A stretch of 58,971 nt of DNA, taken from Nitrospirota bacterium (GTDB lineage Bacteria > Nitrospirota > Nitrospiria > Nitrospirales > Nitrospiraceae). The number at the start of each line of letters is the position of its first letter. The stretch's first letter is position 1. Positions 52,424 to 58,971 of the stretch are shown here, one piece after another. The DNA is taken from the NCBI GenBank assembly GCA_018971525.1, contig JAGXAR010000020.1, positions 1 through 58,971 of the forward strand, written 5' to 3'. The translations under genes and the position numbers were made by a program. The notes beneath the pieces were generated by a model, which saw only the letters and a list, made by a program, of their open reading frames with translations, was not told where the DNA came from and ran no database searches.

Positions 52424-52547
52424 CAGGATGCTGAAAACGGCCTCCAACTTCGTTCTCGGTTCGAAAAAATCCTCACCGTACCCCAGAGGGTACGCCTCCG
52501 GTTTCTTCTCGCCTGCGGCCTTGTTGGACGGCCATTTTGAGCATCCC
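52424..52547. repeat. Complete GATGCTGAAAA-type element inside the sulfur cluster
   Basis: Left end CAGGATGCTGAAAACGGCCT and right end GGCCATTTTGAGCATCC are inverted repeats. The interior contains ACCGTACCCCAGAGGGTACG, a stable hairpin. It sits between cysteine synthase and the first ThiF gene, both minus strand, and may end one transcript or start the next. Confidence 0.75.
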
Positions 52548-52573
52548 TCCTCGCTTAGTTCATGAAAGGGATC

Positions 52574-53509
52574 TCAAATATTGAAGTACTTTTCTATACT
52601 GATGTAGCGTTCGCCGGTATCGCACAGGATGGTGACCACGTTCCTGCCGGGTCCCAGTTCCTGGGCCACTTTCTGCGCGGCGAACACGTTGGCCCCGGCA
52701 GAAATTCCCACCAAGAGACCTTCCTTCTTCGAGAGCTGCTTGGCCGTTTGATAGGCCTCGTCGTCGGTCACGGTCACCACACGGTCGATAACGGCTCGGT
52801 TCAATACTTTCGGGACAAACCCCGCGCCGATGCCCTGAATCTTATGGGGCCCCGGTTCTCCACCGGATAAGACCGGCGATCCGGCCGGCTCAACCGCAAT
52901 CACTTTCACCTGGGGATTCCGCTCTTTGAACAATTCCCCGCATCCGGTAATGGTGCCGCCCGTGCCTACTGCCGCCACAAACGCATCGATCTTTCCGTCG
53001 AGCGACTCGAGAATCTCGATCGCCGTGGTCTTTTTATGCATGGCCGGATTGGCCGGGTTTGAGAATTGATCCGGCATAAAGTACGACGGATTCTGCGCGA
53101 TGATGCTTTCCGCCTCGCGGATCGAGCCCTTCATTCCTTCCCAGGCCGGCGTCAAGACGAGTTGGGCGCCATAGGACGACAAAAGGCTCGCCCGCTCCAT
53201 GCTCATGCTCTCCGGCATCACGAGGATCAGCTTATAGCCACGAACCGCGGCGACTAATGCCAGCCCGATCCCGGTGTTCCCGCTGGTCGGTTCGACGATC
53301 GTGCCGCCGGGCTTCAATGTGCCGAGGCGCTCCGCCTCATTGATCATATTGAGGCAGATCCGATCTTTGACGCTTCCGCCGGGATTGAAGAACTCAACTT
53401 TTCCATAGATCGTCGCCCCGCCCGCCGGGGACAACCGGTTCAGACGGACGAGAGGTGTCCGCCCGATGAGTTCGGTGATGTCTTTGTGCATCGGCATCGG
53501 CATCGTCAC
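52574..53509 (-). CDS. Cysteine synthase (CysK/CysM family)
   Basis: A 311-residue PLP enzyme: activated serine plus a sulfide donor gives cysteine. The Schiff-base Lys is in NPGGSVKDRICLN, the substrate loop in PTSGNTGIGLALV, the phosphate loop in VGTGGTITG, and GISAGANVFAA near the end. The GTG start overlaps the preceding carrier stop (GTGA), with GGAGG 6 nt before it, itself within the carrier Gly codons. Coupling to a ThiS-like carrier is the mycobacterial CysM-CysO logic, so it may use a protein thiocarboxylate rather than free sulfide. Confidence 0.9.
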   Translation of the reverse strand: MTMPMPMHKDITELIGRTPLVRLNRLSPAGGATIYGKVEFFNPGGSVKDRICLNMINEAERLGTLKPGGTIVEPTSGNTGIGLALVAAVRGYKLILVMPESMSMERASLLSSYGAQLVLTPAWEGMKGSIREAESIIAQNPSYFMPDQFSNPANPAMHKKTTAIEILESLDGKIDAFVAAVGTGGTITGCGELFKERNPQVKVIAVEPAGSPVLSGGEPGPHKIQGIGAGFVPKVLNRAVIDRVVTVTDDEAYQTAKQLSKKEGLLVGISAGANVFAAQKVAQELGPGRNVVTILCDTGERYISIEKYFNI

Positions 53510-53706
53510 CGGCCACCTCCCATATAAAACAAGAACTCGACCCGGTCGCCGTCGTTCAGGTGGGTGGTGGCGAGATGATTCCGGTCCAACATGGTGTCGT
53601 TGACCTCGACCGCAACCATTTGCGGTTCGATCTTTTTGGCCTGGAGAAGTTCGAGGACCGTTCCCCCTGAAATCTCTTCAGCCTTGCCATTGATTTTGAC
53701 CTGCAT
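53506..53706 (-). CDS. ThiS-like sulfur carrier with extra C-terminal Arg
   Basis: A 66-residue ubiquitin-fold protein (MQVKINGKAEEISGGTVLEL, then HLNDGDRVEFLFYMGGGR). ThiS-type carriers end in Gly-Gly, whose carboxylate is adenylated and thiolated; here Arg follows. The reading through CGG TGA is unambiguous. Trimming by the JAMM protease of the same cluster would expose the diglycine, as described for the Wolinella homocysteine system. It is the first gene of the cluster and is translationally coupled to the cysteine synthase. The start was chosen at the second ATG because the longer reading adds a non-family leader. Confidence 0.82.
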   Translation of the reverse strand: MQVKINGKAEEISGGTVLELLQAKKIEPQMVAVEVNDTMLDRNHLATTHLNDGDRVEFLFYMGGGR

Positions 53707-53856
53707 GAAGACTCCTAAGATGGCCCAGAGATTAAACAATTTCAACACGTTATCAAAGTGACTTCGCCATTGTCAAGGCAACGAAACCGGCCGGCTCGTT
53801 GCTTGACTTTGTCCGTGATCCGCCGCCACTATGCCATTTTTTGGAGAAGCGACGAC

Positions 53857-54234
53857 ATGTGGAAACGCAACTTTATGTTCAGGTCCACTGAGGCCACTCC
53901 GCTCAAAGAATCTGAAAACGAGCTGTTCCACGATACCGATCCCGCCATGGATAGCGCCGGACTCCGGTTAGAGAAGTTTTTGTCGGTGTGGATTCAAGGC
54001 GATGGGGAGGATGAGAAACCGACGGCCTTCACCAATATGTATGTCCGCACGGCAACATTGGATTTTCAGAAGCGGGTAGGATTTCTGCAACCCCTCCAGG
54101 GCCGCTCACATCAGATCAAACAGTTGCTCACGCCGGGCCAAAAGCAGTTTCTGCAGCAGTGGCTCGCTACCTCGTCGCCCCAGGCCTGGGAGGCCACGGA
54201 CGATCATTTCAAGATGTTGTTTGAGCTCGAATGA
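53857..54234 (+). CDS. Hypothetical protein
   Basis: A 125-residue soluble protein from MWKRNFMFRSTE, with GGAGAAGC about 6-8 nt upstream. The second half is helical (SHQIKQLLTPGQKQFLQQWL). No recognised domain. Its TGA overlaps the ATG of the PLD-like gene, so the two are coupled. It is divergent from the sulfur-carrier cluster. Confidence 0.5.
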   Translation: MWKRNFMFRSTEATPLKESENELFHDTDPAMDSAGLRLEKFLSVWIQGDGEDEKPTAFTNMYVRTATLDFQKRVGFLQPLQGRSHQIKQLLTPGQKQFLQQWLATSSPQAWEATDDHFKMLFELE

Positions 54235-54809
54235 TTCCGGTCTGCCATGTGACATCTATGGGAGCAGTCGTGCCCACCCGCATCCTGCGGTCGCTCTGTC
54301 TCGCCCTGATCATGCTTGCGGTTCCGGTCGGGGCCGGGTGGAGCGCGACGGTAGAGGTCTACTATGCGCCGGACGATGCGCCGCTCGATCGCCTGACGAC
54401 GCTCTATGGGCATGCGAAACGCTACCTCTATGTGGCAGTCTATGGGCTGACCTCTCCACGGGCAGTGGAGGCGATGGTCGCGGCGAAGAAGCGGGGAGTC
54501 GATGTGCGCCTGATCACCGATCGGCAGCGCACCGAGGACGTCAAACAGCGCACGGCGCTCCATACGCTGCATTTGGCGGGTATTCCCATTCTGGTCAACG
54601 AGCACGACGGGCTGATGCACCTGAAGCAGGCCGTGATCGACGATGAGGTGAACACCTCCGGTTCGATGAACCACACGACGAGCGGCAACCGCTATAACGA
54701 TGAGCGGCTCGACGTCGTGACCGATCACGCGATCAGCGTCAAGGCCAGAGAGAAATTCCTTGCGATGTGGAACGATCACAATCGGTATCGGGCCTGGGAG
54801 GCGCACTGA
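54231..54809 (+). CDS. Exported phospholipase D-like nuclease (single HKD)
   Basis: A 192-residue PLDc_2 protein. The signal segment LCLALIMLAVPVGAGWSA is followed by one HKD motif, HLKQAVIDDEVNTSGSMNHT, with the downstream SGNRYNDERLDVV segment typical of Nuc/BfiL-type endonucleases that act as dimers. The start overlaps the previous stop (ATGA); an internal ATG (MGAVVPTR) is an alternative. Likely a periplasmic or secreted phosphodiesterase; whether the substrate is nucleic acid or phospholipid is open. Confidence 0.82.
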   Translation: MIPVCHVTSMGAVVPTRILRSLCLALIMLAVPVGAGWSATVEVYYAPDDAPLDRLTTLYGHAKRYLYVAVYGLTSPRAVEAMVAAKKRGVDVRLITDRQRTEDVKQRTALHTLHLAGIPILVNEHDGLMHLKQAVIDDEVNTSGSMNHTTSGNRYNDERLDVVTDHAISVKAREKFLAMWNDHNRYRAWEAH

Positions 54810-54814
54810 GAGCT

Positions 54815-56098
54815 ATGGCAGATTCGGCTGAACAGACCGATGTAGCGGTGGTGGGGGCAGGGGGCGGCGGTGCCGTCCTAGCCCTGGCGCTGGCGAAGCA
54901 GGGGATCAGCACCGTCGTGTTGGATCAGGCTGCTGGTCCGCCTCAAGGCTTACGGGGGGAAATTCTCCAACCGAACGGACAGCAAGTCCTCGACCGCTTG
55001 GGCGTGTTGCAGTCCTTGCCGGCCGATGCCACGAGATCCGTGCGGCACTTTCATTTTTGCCGGGCTGGAGGGACGCGCCTCTGTAGCATCGACTATGGCG
55101 ATCTGCCGGCGCCCTACAATCGCGCCATCGTGACTTTGCCGAACGTGGCCCACCATGCCATTGTCGCGGCGGTGCAGCAGCAGAAGAGCGTGACGCTCCG
55201 TTACGGAACCTCCTTCACAGGACTATTGCGCGAGGGAAACCGGGTGGTGGGATTGTCGACGCAAGGGCCGGAAGGCACGAATCAGATCCGCGCCAAGATC
55301 GTCGTCGGTGCCGATGGCGCCTTTTCGAAAGTGCGTGAGGCCCTGAAAATTCCCGCCGACCTGCATCTCTATCCAGACGGGTATCTGATTGCGATCCTCG
55401 AATCGGAGGAGCCGGTAGCGGAATCGTTCTACTACATTGGACACCGGACTATTTTGGGTGTGTTTCCGGCGACGGGAAACAAGGTCTATCTCTTCTACAT
55501 GATCCCCAGCGGCTCGATGGAGGCTGTGAAGCAGCGGGGTATCCCTGCGCTGCAGCAGACGTGGAGCAAGATCGCGCCACAGTTCGCCAGGCTGTTTCGG
55601 CGTCTGAGCGATTGGAGCCAGACGGCCTATATGCCGACCGGACGAGTGCGAACGCCGACCTGGGTGGCGGATGGAGCGGTGCTGATCGGCGATGCCGCCC
55701 ACGCGATGAATCCCCATGCGTCGCAAGGACGCATGCAGGCGATGGTCGATGCCATGACGCTGTCCGATCTGTTGCCGGGCTGTCTTGCCGATAAGGACTA
55801 TTCAGCCGTCCGGCTGAAAGAGTTTGAACGAGTCAGACGGCCGCAGATCACCATGTTGCAGCAATTGGCCGACCAGCAAGTGTTCTATTGGAATACGGGG
55901 AGCCCGGTGGTGGCTTTCCTGCGCGATCGCGTGTTTCAGACGCTGGATCGGAACGCACGGCTTCGCTATCGGGTTTTATCGACCACGGCGGGGTTGCGGA
56001 CGACCGCGCCCTTCACTCTGATCGATCGCGTGATTGCCGCAGGGTTTCTCCCCGATTTCCGTGCGAATGAGAACGCTCCACATCCGATGTCTTCGTGA
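54815..56098 (+). CDS. FAD-dependent monooxygenase (UbiH/PHBH class)
   Basis: A 427-residue flavoprotein hydroxylase: N-terminal dinucleotide fold VAVVGAGGGGAVLALALAKQ, FAD-Arg region LRGEILQPNG, the DG motif VVGADGAFSKVREAL, and the second FAD motif VLIGDAAHAMNPHASQGRMQ. Class A enzymes hydroxylate aromatic rings, including ubiquinone or menaquinone precursors. The context does not identify a substrate; the next gene follows within 12 bp. The start ATG (MADSAEQTD) was chosen over the longer reading that overlaps the PLD gene. Confidence 0.88.
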   Translation: MADSAEQTDVAVVGAGGGGAVLALALAKQGISTVVLDQAAGPPQGLRGEILQPNGQQVLDRLGVLQSLPADATRSVRHFHFCRAGGTRLCSIDYGDLPAPYNRAIVTLPNVAHHAIVAAVQQQKSVTLRYGTSFTGLLREGNRVVGLSTQGPEGTNQIRAKIVVGADGAFSKVREALKIPADLHLYPDGYLIAILESEEPVAESFYYIGHRTILGVFPATGNKVYLFYMIPSGSMEAVKQRGIPALQQTWSKIAPQFARLFRRLSDWSQTAYMPTGRVRTPTWVADGAVLIGDAAHAMNPHASQGRMQAMVDAMTLSDLLPGCLADKDYSAVRLKEFERVRRPQITMLQQLADQQVFYWNTGSPVVAFLRDRVFQTLDRNARLRYRVLSTTAGLRTTAPFTLIDRVIAAGFLPDFRANENAPHPMSS

Positions 56099-56109
56099 GG
56101 AATATGGGC

Positions 56110-56868
56110 ATGACCGAACGTGTGATCGAAGGGTTGTCGGACGAAACACAGAAGCTGCTGCAGACCTACGTGAAGGACGTGAAAGGCGTGTTCGGGGAGC
56201 AGCTGGAAGGCATGCTCCTCTACGGCAGCGCCGTCCGGGGGGAATTTCTCCCTGGACGCTCCAACCTGAATATCCTCCTCCTGGTGTCATCGTACGACAG
56301 CGCTGTCCTCAAGCAGTACAGTGCGTTGCACCGCCAATGGGGCAAGGAACAGATTGTGGTGCCGCTGTTTCTGACGGAAGAGGAACTGCGCATGTCGGCA
56401 GCGGTCTTTCCGCTTGAGTTTCTGGAAATCCAGGAACACCATCGTGTTCTCGGCGGGCGCGATCCCTTCATCGGCTTTCACGTGAAGGCCGATCGGTTGA
56501 GAGAGGCGGTGGTCCAGGGCCTCACGAGCAATTTGTTACGGCTGCGTCAACGTTATGTCGAGGGTGGCGGGACCGACGACGCGACGACGATTCTGCTGCC
56601 GCTCTCGATCACTTCGACCCTTCCGCTCTTGCGAGGGGTGCAGCGCCTCCTCGGGCGCCCCGTCCTCTCTCACTCCGATGCGGTGATCAAGGACGTTGCG
56701 CAACAGTTGAAACTGGATCTGCAGGGATTGCTGGACGCCTTGTTGCTCAAGCGCGGACAGATTTCTCCCGGCCCTCGCGAAGTGCCTCGTCTCTTTGACC
56801 GGTATCTGCAAGCCGCCACGGTGCTCGCTCGCGCAGTCGAGCAACTGCCGCAGTCGGGGCAGCGATGA
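56110..56868 (+). CDS. Nucleotidyltransferase-fold protein with altered active site
   Basis: A 252-residue protein. Near the N-terminus LLYGSAVRGEFLPGRSNLNI matches the MNT/pol-beta signature GSxxRGxxxxxSDxDL, but both Asp ligands are Asn (SNLNI), suggesting loss of catalysis or a changed role. A helical C-terminal half follows (FDRYLQAATVLARAVEQL). The start (MTERVIEGL) has GAGG 9 nt upstream; an ATG two codons earlier is possible. Its stop overlaps a downstream ATGA. Confidence 0.7.
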   Translation: MTERVIEGLSDETQKLLQTYVKDVKGVFGEQLEGMLLYGSAVRGEFLPGRSNLNILLLVSSYDSAVLKQYSALHRQWGKEQIVVPLFLTEEELRMSAAVFPLEFLEIQEHHRVLGGRDPFIGFHVKADRLREAVVQGLTSNLLRLRQRYVEGGGTDDATTILLPLSITSTLPLLRGVQRLLGRPVLSHSDAVIKDVAQQLKLDLQGLLDALLLKRGQISPGPREVPRLFDRYLQAATVLARAVEQLPQSGQR

Positions 56869-57080
56869 CGAAGATCGTCAGCCAAGCCCGCATTATTCAT
56901 GAGCGCTTCTGCTGCAATCGCCGATCCGCTGCTACGACAAGCCTTCGGCCGACGGGCTCGCCCCTCGGCCCCTCACCGTCCCGCAAGAGTACGCCTCGGG
57001 TCCTCACGGCTCCGCGCGTCGGTCTCGCGGCGCGGCTCTGCGATTTCGCGACGAACCGTCGTGAATTATGCGGGCTAGCA

Positions 57081-57785
57081 ATGGCCCTCTGCCTCGTCCT
57101 CTTTCATAGCGTCGCCGAGGCAGTGCCCTACGATCGGCCCAAACTTCAGTTGCCGGAGCCGCGAGGCTATGTGAGCGACCATGCTCAGGCGATCGAGGGG
57201 GATTGGAAGGAGCGCATCCGGTCTGTCTGTCAGGACCTTGAACGGAAGACCGGCGTGGAAATGGTCGTGGTGACCGTCTCGACCATCAAACCCTTCGGAT
57301 CGGTCAACGAGTATGCGACGGCGCTCTATGGAAAGTGGGGCATCGGATCCACGCAACAGGAGCACGGCGTGCTGGTGCTGGTGGCGGTGCAGGAACGACA
57401 GGCCGCGATTACGCTGGGCCGGCAGATGTTGCCGGTGATTACCCCCACGGTGATGAATCAAGTCGGGCAAGAGTATCTGCAGCCGTCGATTGAGCTGGGC
57501 CATTTCGGCGAAGGCCTCTATCGCACCGTGGTCGCGTTAGCTGCGCCAGCTCAGAATGTGCGTGTCGGCACCCTCTCGAAGACGCATTTCAAAGGCGTGG
57601 GCTTCTGGATCACCCTCTTCACGAGCATCGGGGCCATCTCCTTTTTCTGGTGGATCAGCCGCCCGGATCTCCGGCACCCCTACAGACGGATTCAAAAAGG
57701 CGAATATTGGGGAACCGGACAGGGGGGCTTCGGCGGAAACTTCGGAGGGTTCGGAGGAGGGACGAGCGGGGACGGGTGGCGGTAG
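57081..57785 (+). CDS. TPM-domain protein
   Basis: A 234-residue exported protein. The start MALCLVLFHSVAEA gives a signal peptide. The TPM domain (formerly DUF477; about 25-150) is clear: YVSDHAQAIEGDWKERIRSV, GVEMVVVTVSTIKPFGSVNE, YGKWGIGSTQQEHGVLVLVA and MLPVITPTVMNQVGQEYLQP. One transmembrane helix (ITLFTSIGAISFFWW) and a Gly/Phe-rich tail (GGFGGNFGGFGGG) follow. TPM proteins act in envelope or photosystem repair; the role here is unknown. An in-frame ATG at 56865 is coupled to the previous gene, but the intervening 216 bp resemble intergenic repeat DNA (CCGCAAGAGTACGCCTCGGG). Confidence 0.78.
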   Translation: MALCLVLFHSVAEAVPYDRPKLQLPEPRGYVSDHAQAIEGDWKERIRSVCQDLERKTGVEMVVVTVSTIKPFGSVNEYATALYGKWGIGSTQQEHGVLVLVAVQERQAAITLGRQMLPVITPTVMNQVGQEYLQPSIELGHFGEGLYRTVVALAAPAQNVRVGTLSKTHFKGVGFWITLFTSIGAISFFWWISRPDLRHPYRRIQKGEYWGTGQGGFGGNFGGFGGGTSGDGWR

Positions 57786-57806
57786 AGAAGAGTGGGAGGG
57801 TAGCCT

Positions 57807-57879
57807 GATGGTTTCCTGTGCTCGCGCAACGCGCGGCCTAGGAAGGCCCTCGTTGGACGCGCGCAGTGGGAAGACCATC
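57807..57879. repeat. Palindromic repeat, copy A
   Basis: GATGGTTTCCTGTGCTCGCG ... GGGAAGACCATC. It folds with an inner hairpin GGCCT-AGGA-AGGCC, a CAACG/CGTTG stem and outer GATGGT/ACCATC ends. It pairs with copy B at 58749, where paired bases have changed together. Confidence 0.75.
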
Positions 57880-58031
57880 AGGCCACCTTCCCCATTGAGA
57901 GGGAGGGGAGGTTACGAGCAAGCTTGGAGGGAGCATTGACAGCAGTGCGTCCTGATTGCACCGATTAGATGTACCCGTTCCAAAGAGCATGGAATCGCCG
58001 TAGAGTTATGTCACCCCGTGGAGTGATGCTT

Positions 58032-58262
58032 ATGTCAAAGTCCGTTGCACAGCTTGAGCAGGAGGCGCGGCACTTGCCGACGCAAGACCGCGCGCTGTTA
58101 GCCCAGCACCTCATTGCGAGCATCGATCCCGGCGAAGATGTCGATGCTGAAGCAGTCTGGCTGGAGGAAGCTGAAAGCCGCTACCAAGCGTACCGGCAGG
58201 GAAAAGTGACTGCAAAGTCAGCTGATCAAGTCTTTCGCGAAGCAAAATCCCAACTCACATGA
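58032..58262 (+). CDS. Antitoxin of RelE/ParE-type module (addiction-module component)
   Basis: A 76-residue acidic helical protein from MSKSVAQLEQEARHLPTQ, of the putative addiction-module component family (RLPxxERLxLAxxLxxSLD pattern; here LPTQDRALLAQHLIASIDPG). WLEEAESRYQAYRQGKV and ADQVFREAKSQL match the toxin-binding end. Its TGA overlaps the toxin ATG (ATGA). The toxin gene carries a stop codon, so this antitoxin may be orphaned. Confidence 0.85.
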   Translation: MSKSVAQLEQEARHLPTQDRALLAQHLIASIDPGEDVDAEAVWLEEAESRYQAYRQGKVTAKSADQVFREAKSQLT

Positions 58263-58573
58263 CCGCGATCGCCTTTCTTTCTCCCGCTCAGGAGGAGATG
58301 ACGGCTGCCGCACGCTACTACCAAACCCAATCAACGGGTTTGGGAACGGAATTTCTCGCTGAAGTAGAATGAGCGATTGCCGCAATCGCCTCCCGTCCAA
58401 AAGCTGCTCCGAAAGTAAGGCAGAACATCCGCCGTCGTCTCTTGAAGCGGTTTCCCTTCGGCATTCTCTATGTCGCCACCGTCGATGAAATTGTGATCGT
58501 CGCCGTTATGCATCTCCGCCGCCGTCCTGGTTACTGGCAAGACCGACTCGGCTCATCAACACAATCGCAGTAA
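58259..58573 (+). pseudogene. RelE/ParE toxin with in-frame nonsense codon
   Basis: One continuous 104-codon frame from ATG 58259 to TAA 58571-58573, interrupted only by TGA at 58370-58372. Before it: MTAIAFLSPAQEEMTAAARY to TEFLAEVE. After it: AIAAIASRPKAAPKVRQNIR, RFPFGILYVATVDEIVIVAV and MHLRRRPGYW, the ParE/RelE core and C-terminus. The family usually has Arg after EVE, so CGA to TGA is the likely mutation. The toxin is probably inactive. Confidence 0.85.
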
Positions 58574-58619
58574 CGCTGTGCTCGCGCAGCTCGCGGCCTC
58601 GGAAGAATGGGATGGGCAG

Positions 58620-58697
58620 CCTGGTGGTCCTCCTGCTCGGGGATCGCGCACGCTCAGAAGGTGCTCGTTCGACGAGCGCAATCGAGGATCAACCAGG
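58620..58697. repeat. Imperfect hairpin repeat, related copy
   Basis: CCTGGTGGTCCTC at the left pairs with GAGGATCAACCAGG at the right. Just before it, 58575-58605 (CTGTGCTCGCGCAGCTCGCG) resembles the left arm of copies A and B. A diverged or rearranged relative of those palindromes. Confidence 0.45.
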
Positions 58698-58748
58698 CCG
58701 TGCTACCTCTGAGTGTGAGCGAGCTTGGAGGAAACAGGAGAGGGCAGA

Positions 58749-58826
58749 CTAGATGGTTTCCTGTGCTCGTGCAACGCGCGGTCTCGGAAGACCCTCGTTG
58801 GACACGCGCAGTGGGAGACCATCTAG
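58749..58826. repeat. Palindromic repeat, copy B
   Basis: Perfect 8-bp inverted ends CTAGATGG/CCATCTAG bound a 78-bp palindrome. The inner hairpin is GGTCT-CGGA-AGACC and the middle stem CGTGCAACG/CGTTG-GA-CACG. Relative to copy A, C-G pairs are replaced by T-A pairs at two separate places. The right end supplies the stop codon of the IS630 fragment. Confidence 0.8.
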
Positions 58827-58971
58827 TGTAGTGCGTCCAACGCTTCTTTACATTTGGCGACTTTGCTCAGGATACGTTCCACAGACGCCGTCCAGACGAA
58901 CACACGAGGGTTTTGGTTGTGATGGTCCAGGTAGTCTCTGATCGCGGCAATCAGTGCTGGGACACTGGTGA
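58823..58971 (-). pseudogene. IS630-family transposase C-terminus (cut by window end)
   Basis: The minus-strand reading ALIAAIRDYLDHHNQNPRVF and VWTASVERILSKVAKCKEAL followed by DALH and TAG matches the end of IS630 DDE transposases (xLxxAIxxYxxxHNxxPxPFxWTxxAxxILxKVxRxKxxLxxL). The gene continues past the window edge, so intactness cannot be judged. Its stop codon lies in palindrome copy B, suggesting an end-proximal insertion or an element boundary there. Confidence 0.75.

Noticed and set aside
56865-57080. Longer start for the TPM protein coupled to the previous stop
   Set aside because: The 72 extra residues are Arg/Pro/Ser-rich, read through intergenic-repeat-like DNA and would bury the signal peptide.
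58370-58372. TGA as selenocysteine in the RelE/ParE toxin
   Set aside because: The family has Arg or similar here, not Cys, and no SECIS-like hairpin or sel genes are visible; a nonsense mutation is simpler.

Overview
The window looks like a chromosomal segment of a Nitrospira-lineage bacterium. This is inferred from a cytochrome bd-like oxidase subunit paired with a lipoprotein cytochrome c, the hopanoid radical-SAM gene hpnH, a sulfur-carrier (ThiS/MoaD plus ThiF) amino-acid cluster, many exported or outer-membrane proteins, and recurrent intergenic elements (GATGCTGAAAA-type ends, GTGAAACGTG blocks). No rRNA or other species marker is present, so the genus is an inference.

Layout. 0-5 kb (minus strand): cytochrome c followed by the bd-like oxidase subunit, an exported protein with a clear terminator, and hpnH with a small partner. 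5-16 kb: accessory island. It starts at a 45-nt 3' fragment of a tRNA-Cys (likely a displaced attachment site) and carries a membrane protein, an IS1595 remnant and a 15-repeat Sel1 protein. Next comes a compact integrative element (Rep_trans replication protein, excisionase-like HTH, zinc-finger protein, tyrosine integrase) whose integrase runs into tRNA-Arg(ACG). A second, frameshifted integrase abuts the other end of that tRNA, followed by broken IS110 and IS3 copies. 16-29 kb: loosely packed small exported or regulatory genes (stand-alone receiver, cupredoxin, lipoproteins, divergent AroE, second Sel1 protein, TauE). They are separated by many same-orientation copies of an intergenic repeat, and an IS3 element here is itself interrupted by a 111-bp TA-flanked MITE.

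29-57 kb: denser housekeeping and metabolic genes. These are a Ski2-like helicase split into two genes in swapped order behind glgC; potABCD for polyamine uptake; a CzcCBA-type heavy-metal RND operon with a HEAT-repeat protein; peptide deformylase; an MsbA-type ABC exporter; a minus-strand sulfur-carrier cluster (ThiS-like, cysteine synthase, ThiF/MoeB, threonine synthase, MoaD-like, NIL protein, second ThiF/MoeB, JAMM protease); then a plus-strand chain of PLD-like nuclease, FAD monooxygenase, nucleotidyltransferase-like and TPM-domain genes. 57-59 kb: an antitoxin next to a nonsense-broken RelE/ParE toxin, palindromic repeats with compensatory base changes, and an IS630 transposase fragment cut by the window end.

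The most unusual items are the permuted split helicase, the MITE inside the IS3 orfA with an exactly restorable reading frame, the covarying palindromes, the dispersed 16-25 kb repeat family, and the sulfur-carrier cluster in which one carrier ends in GGG plus an extra Arg while a JAMM protease is encoded downstream.
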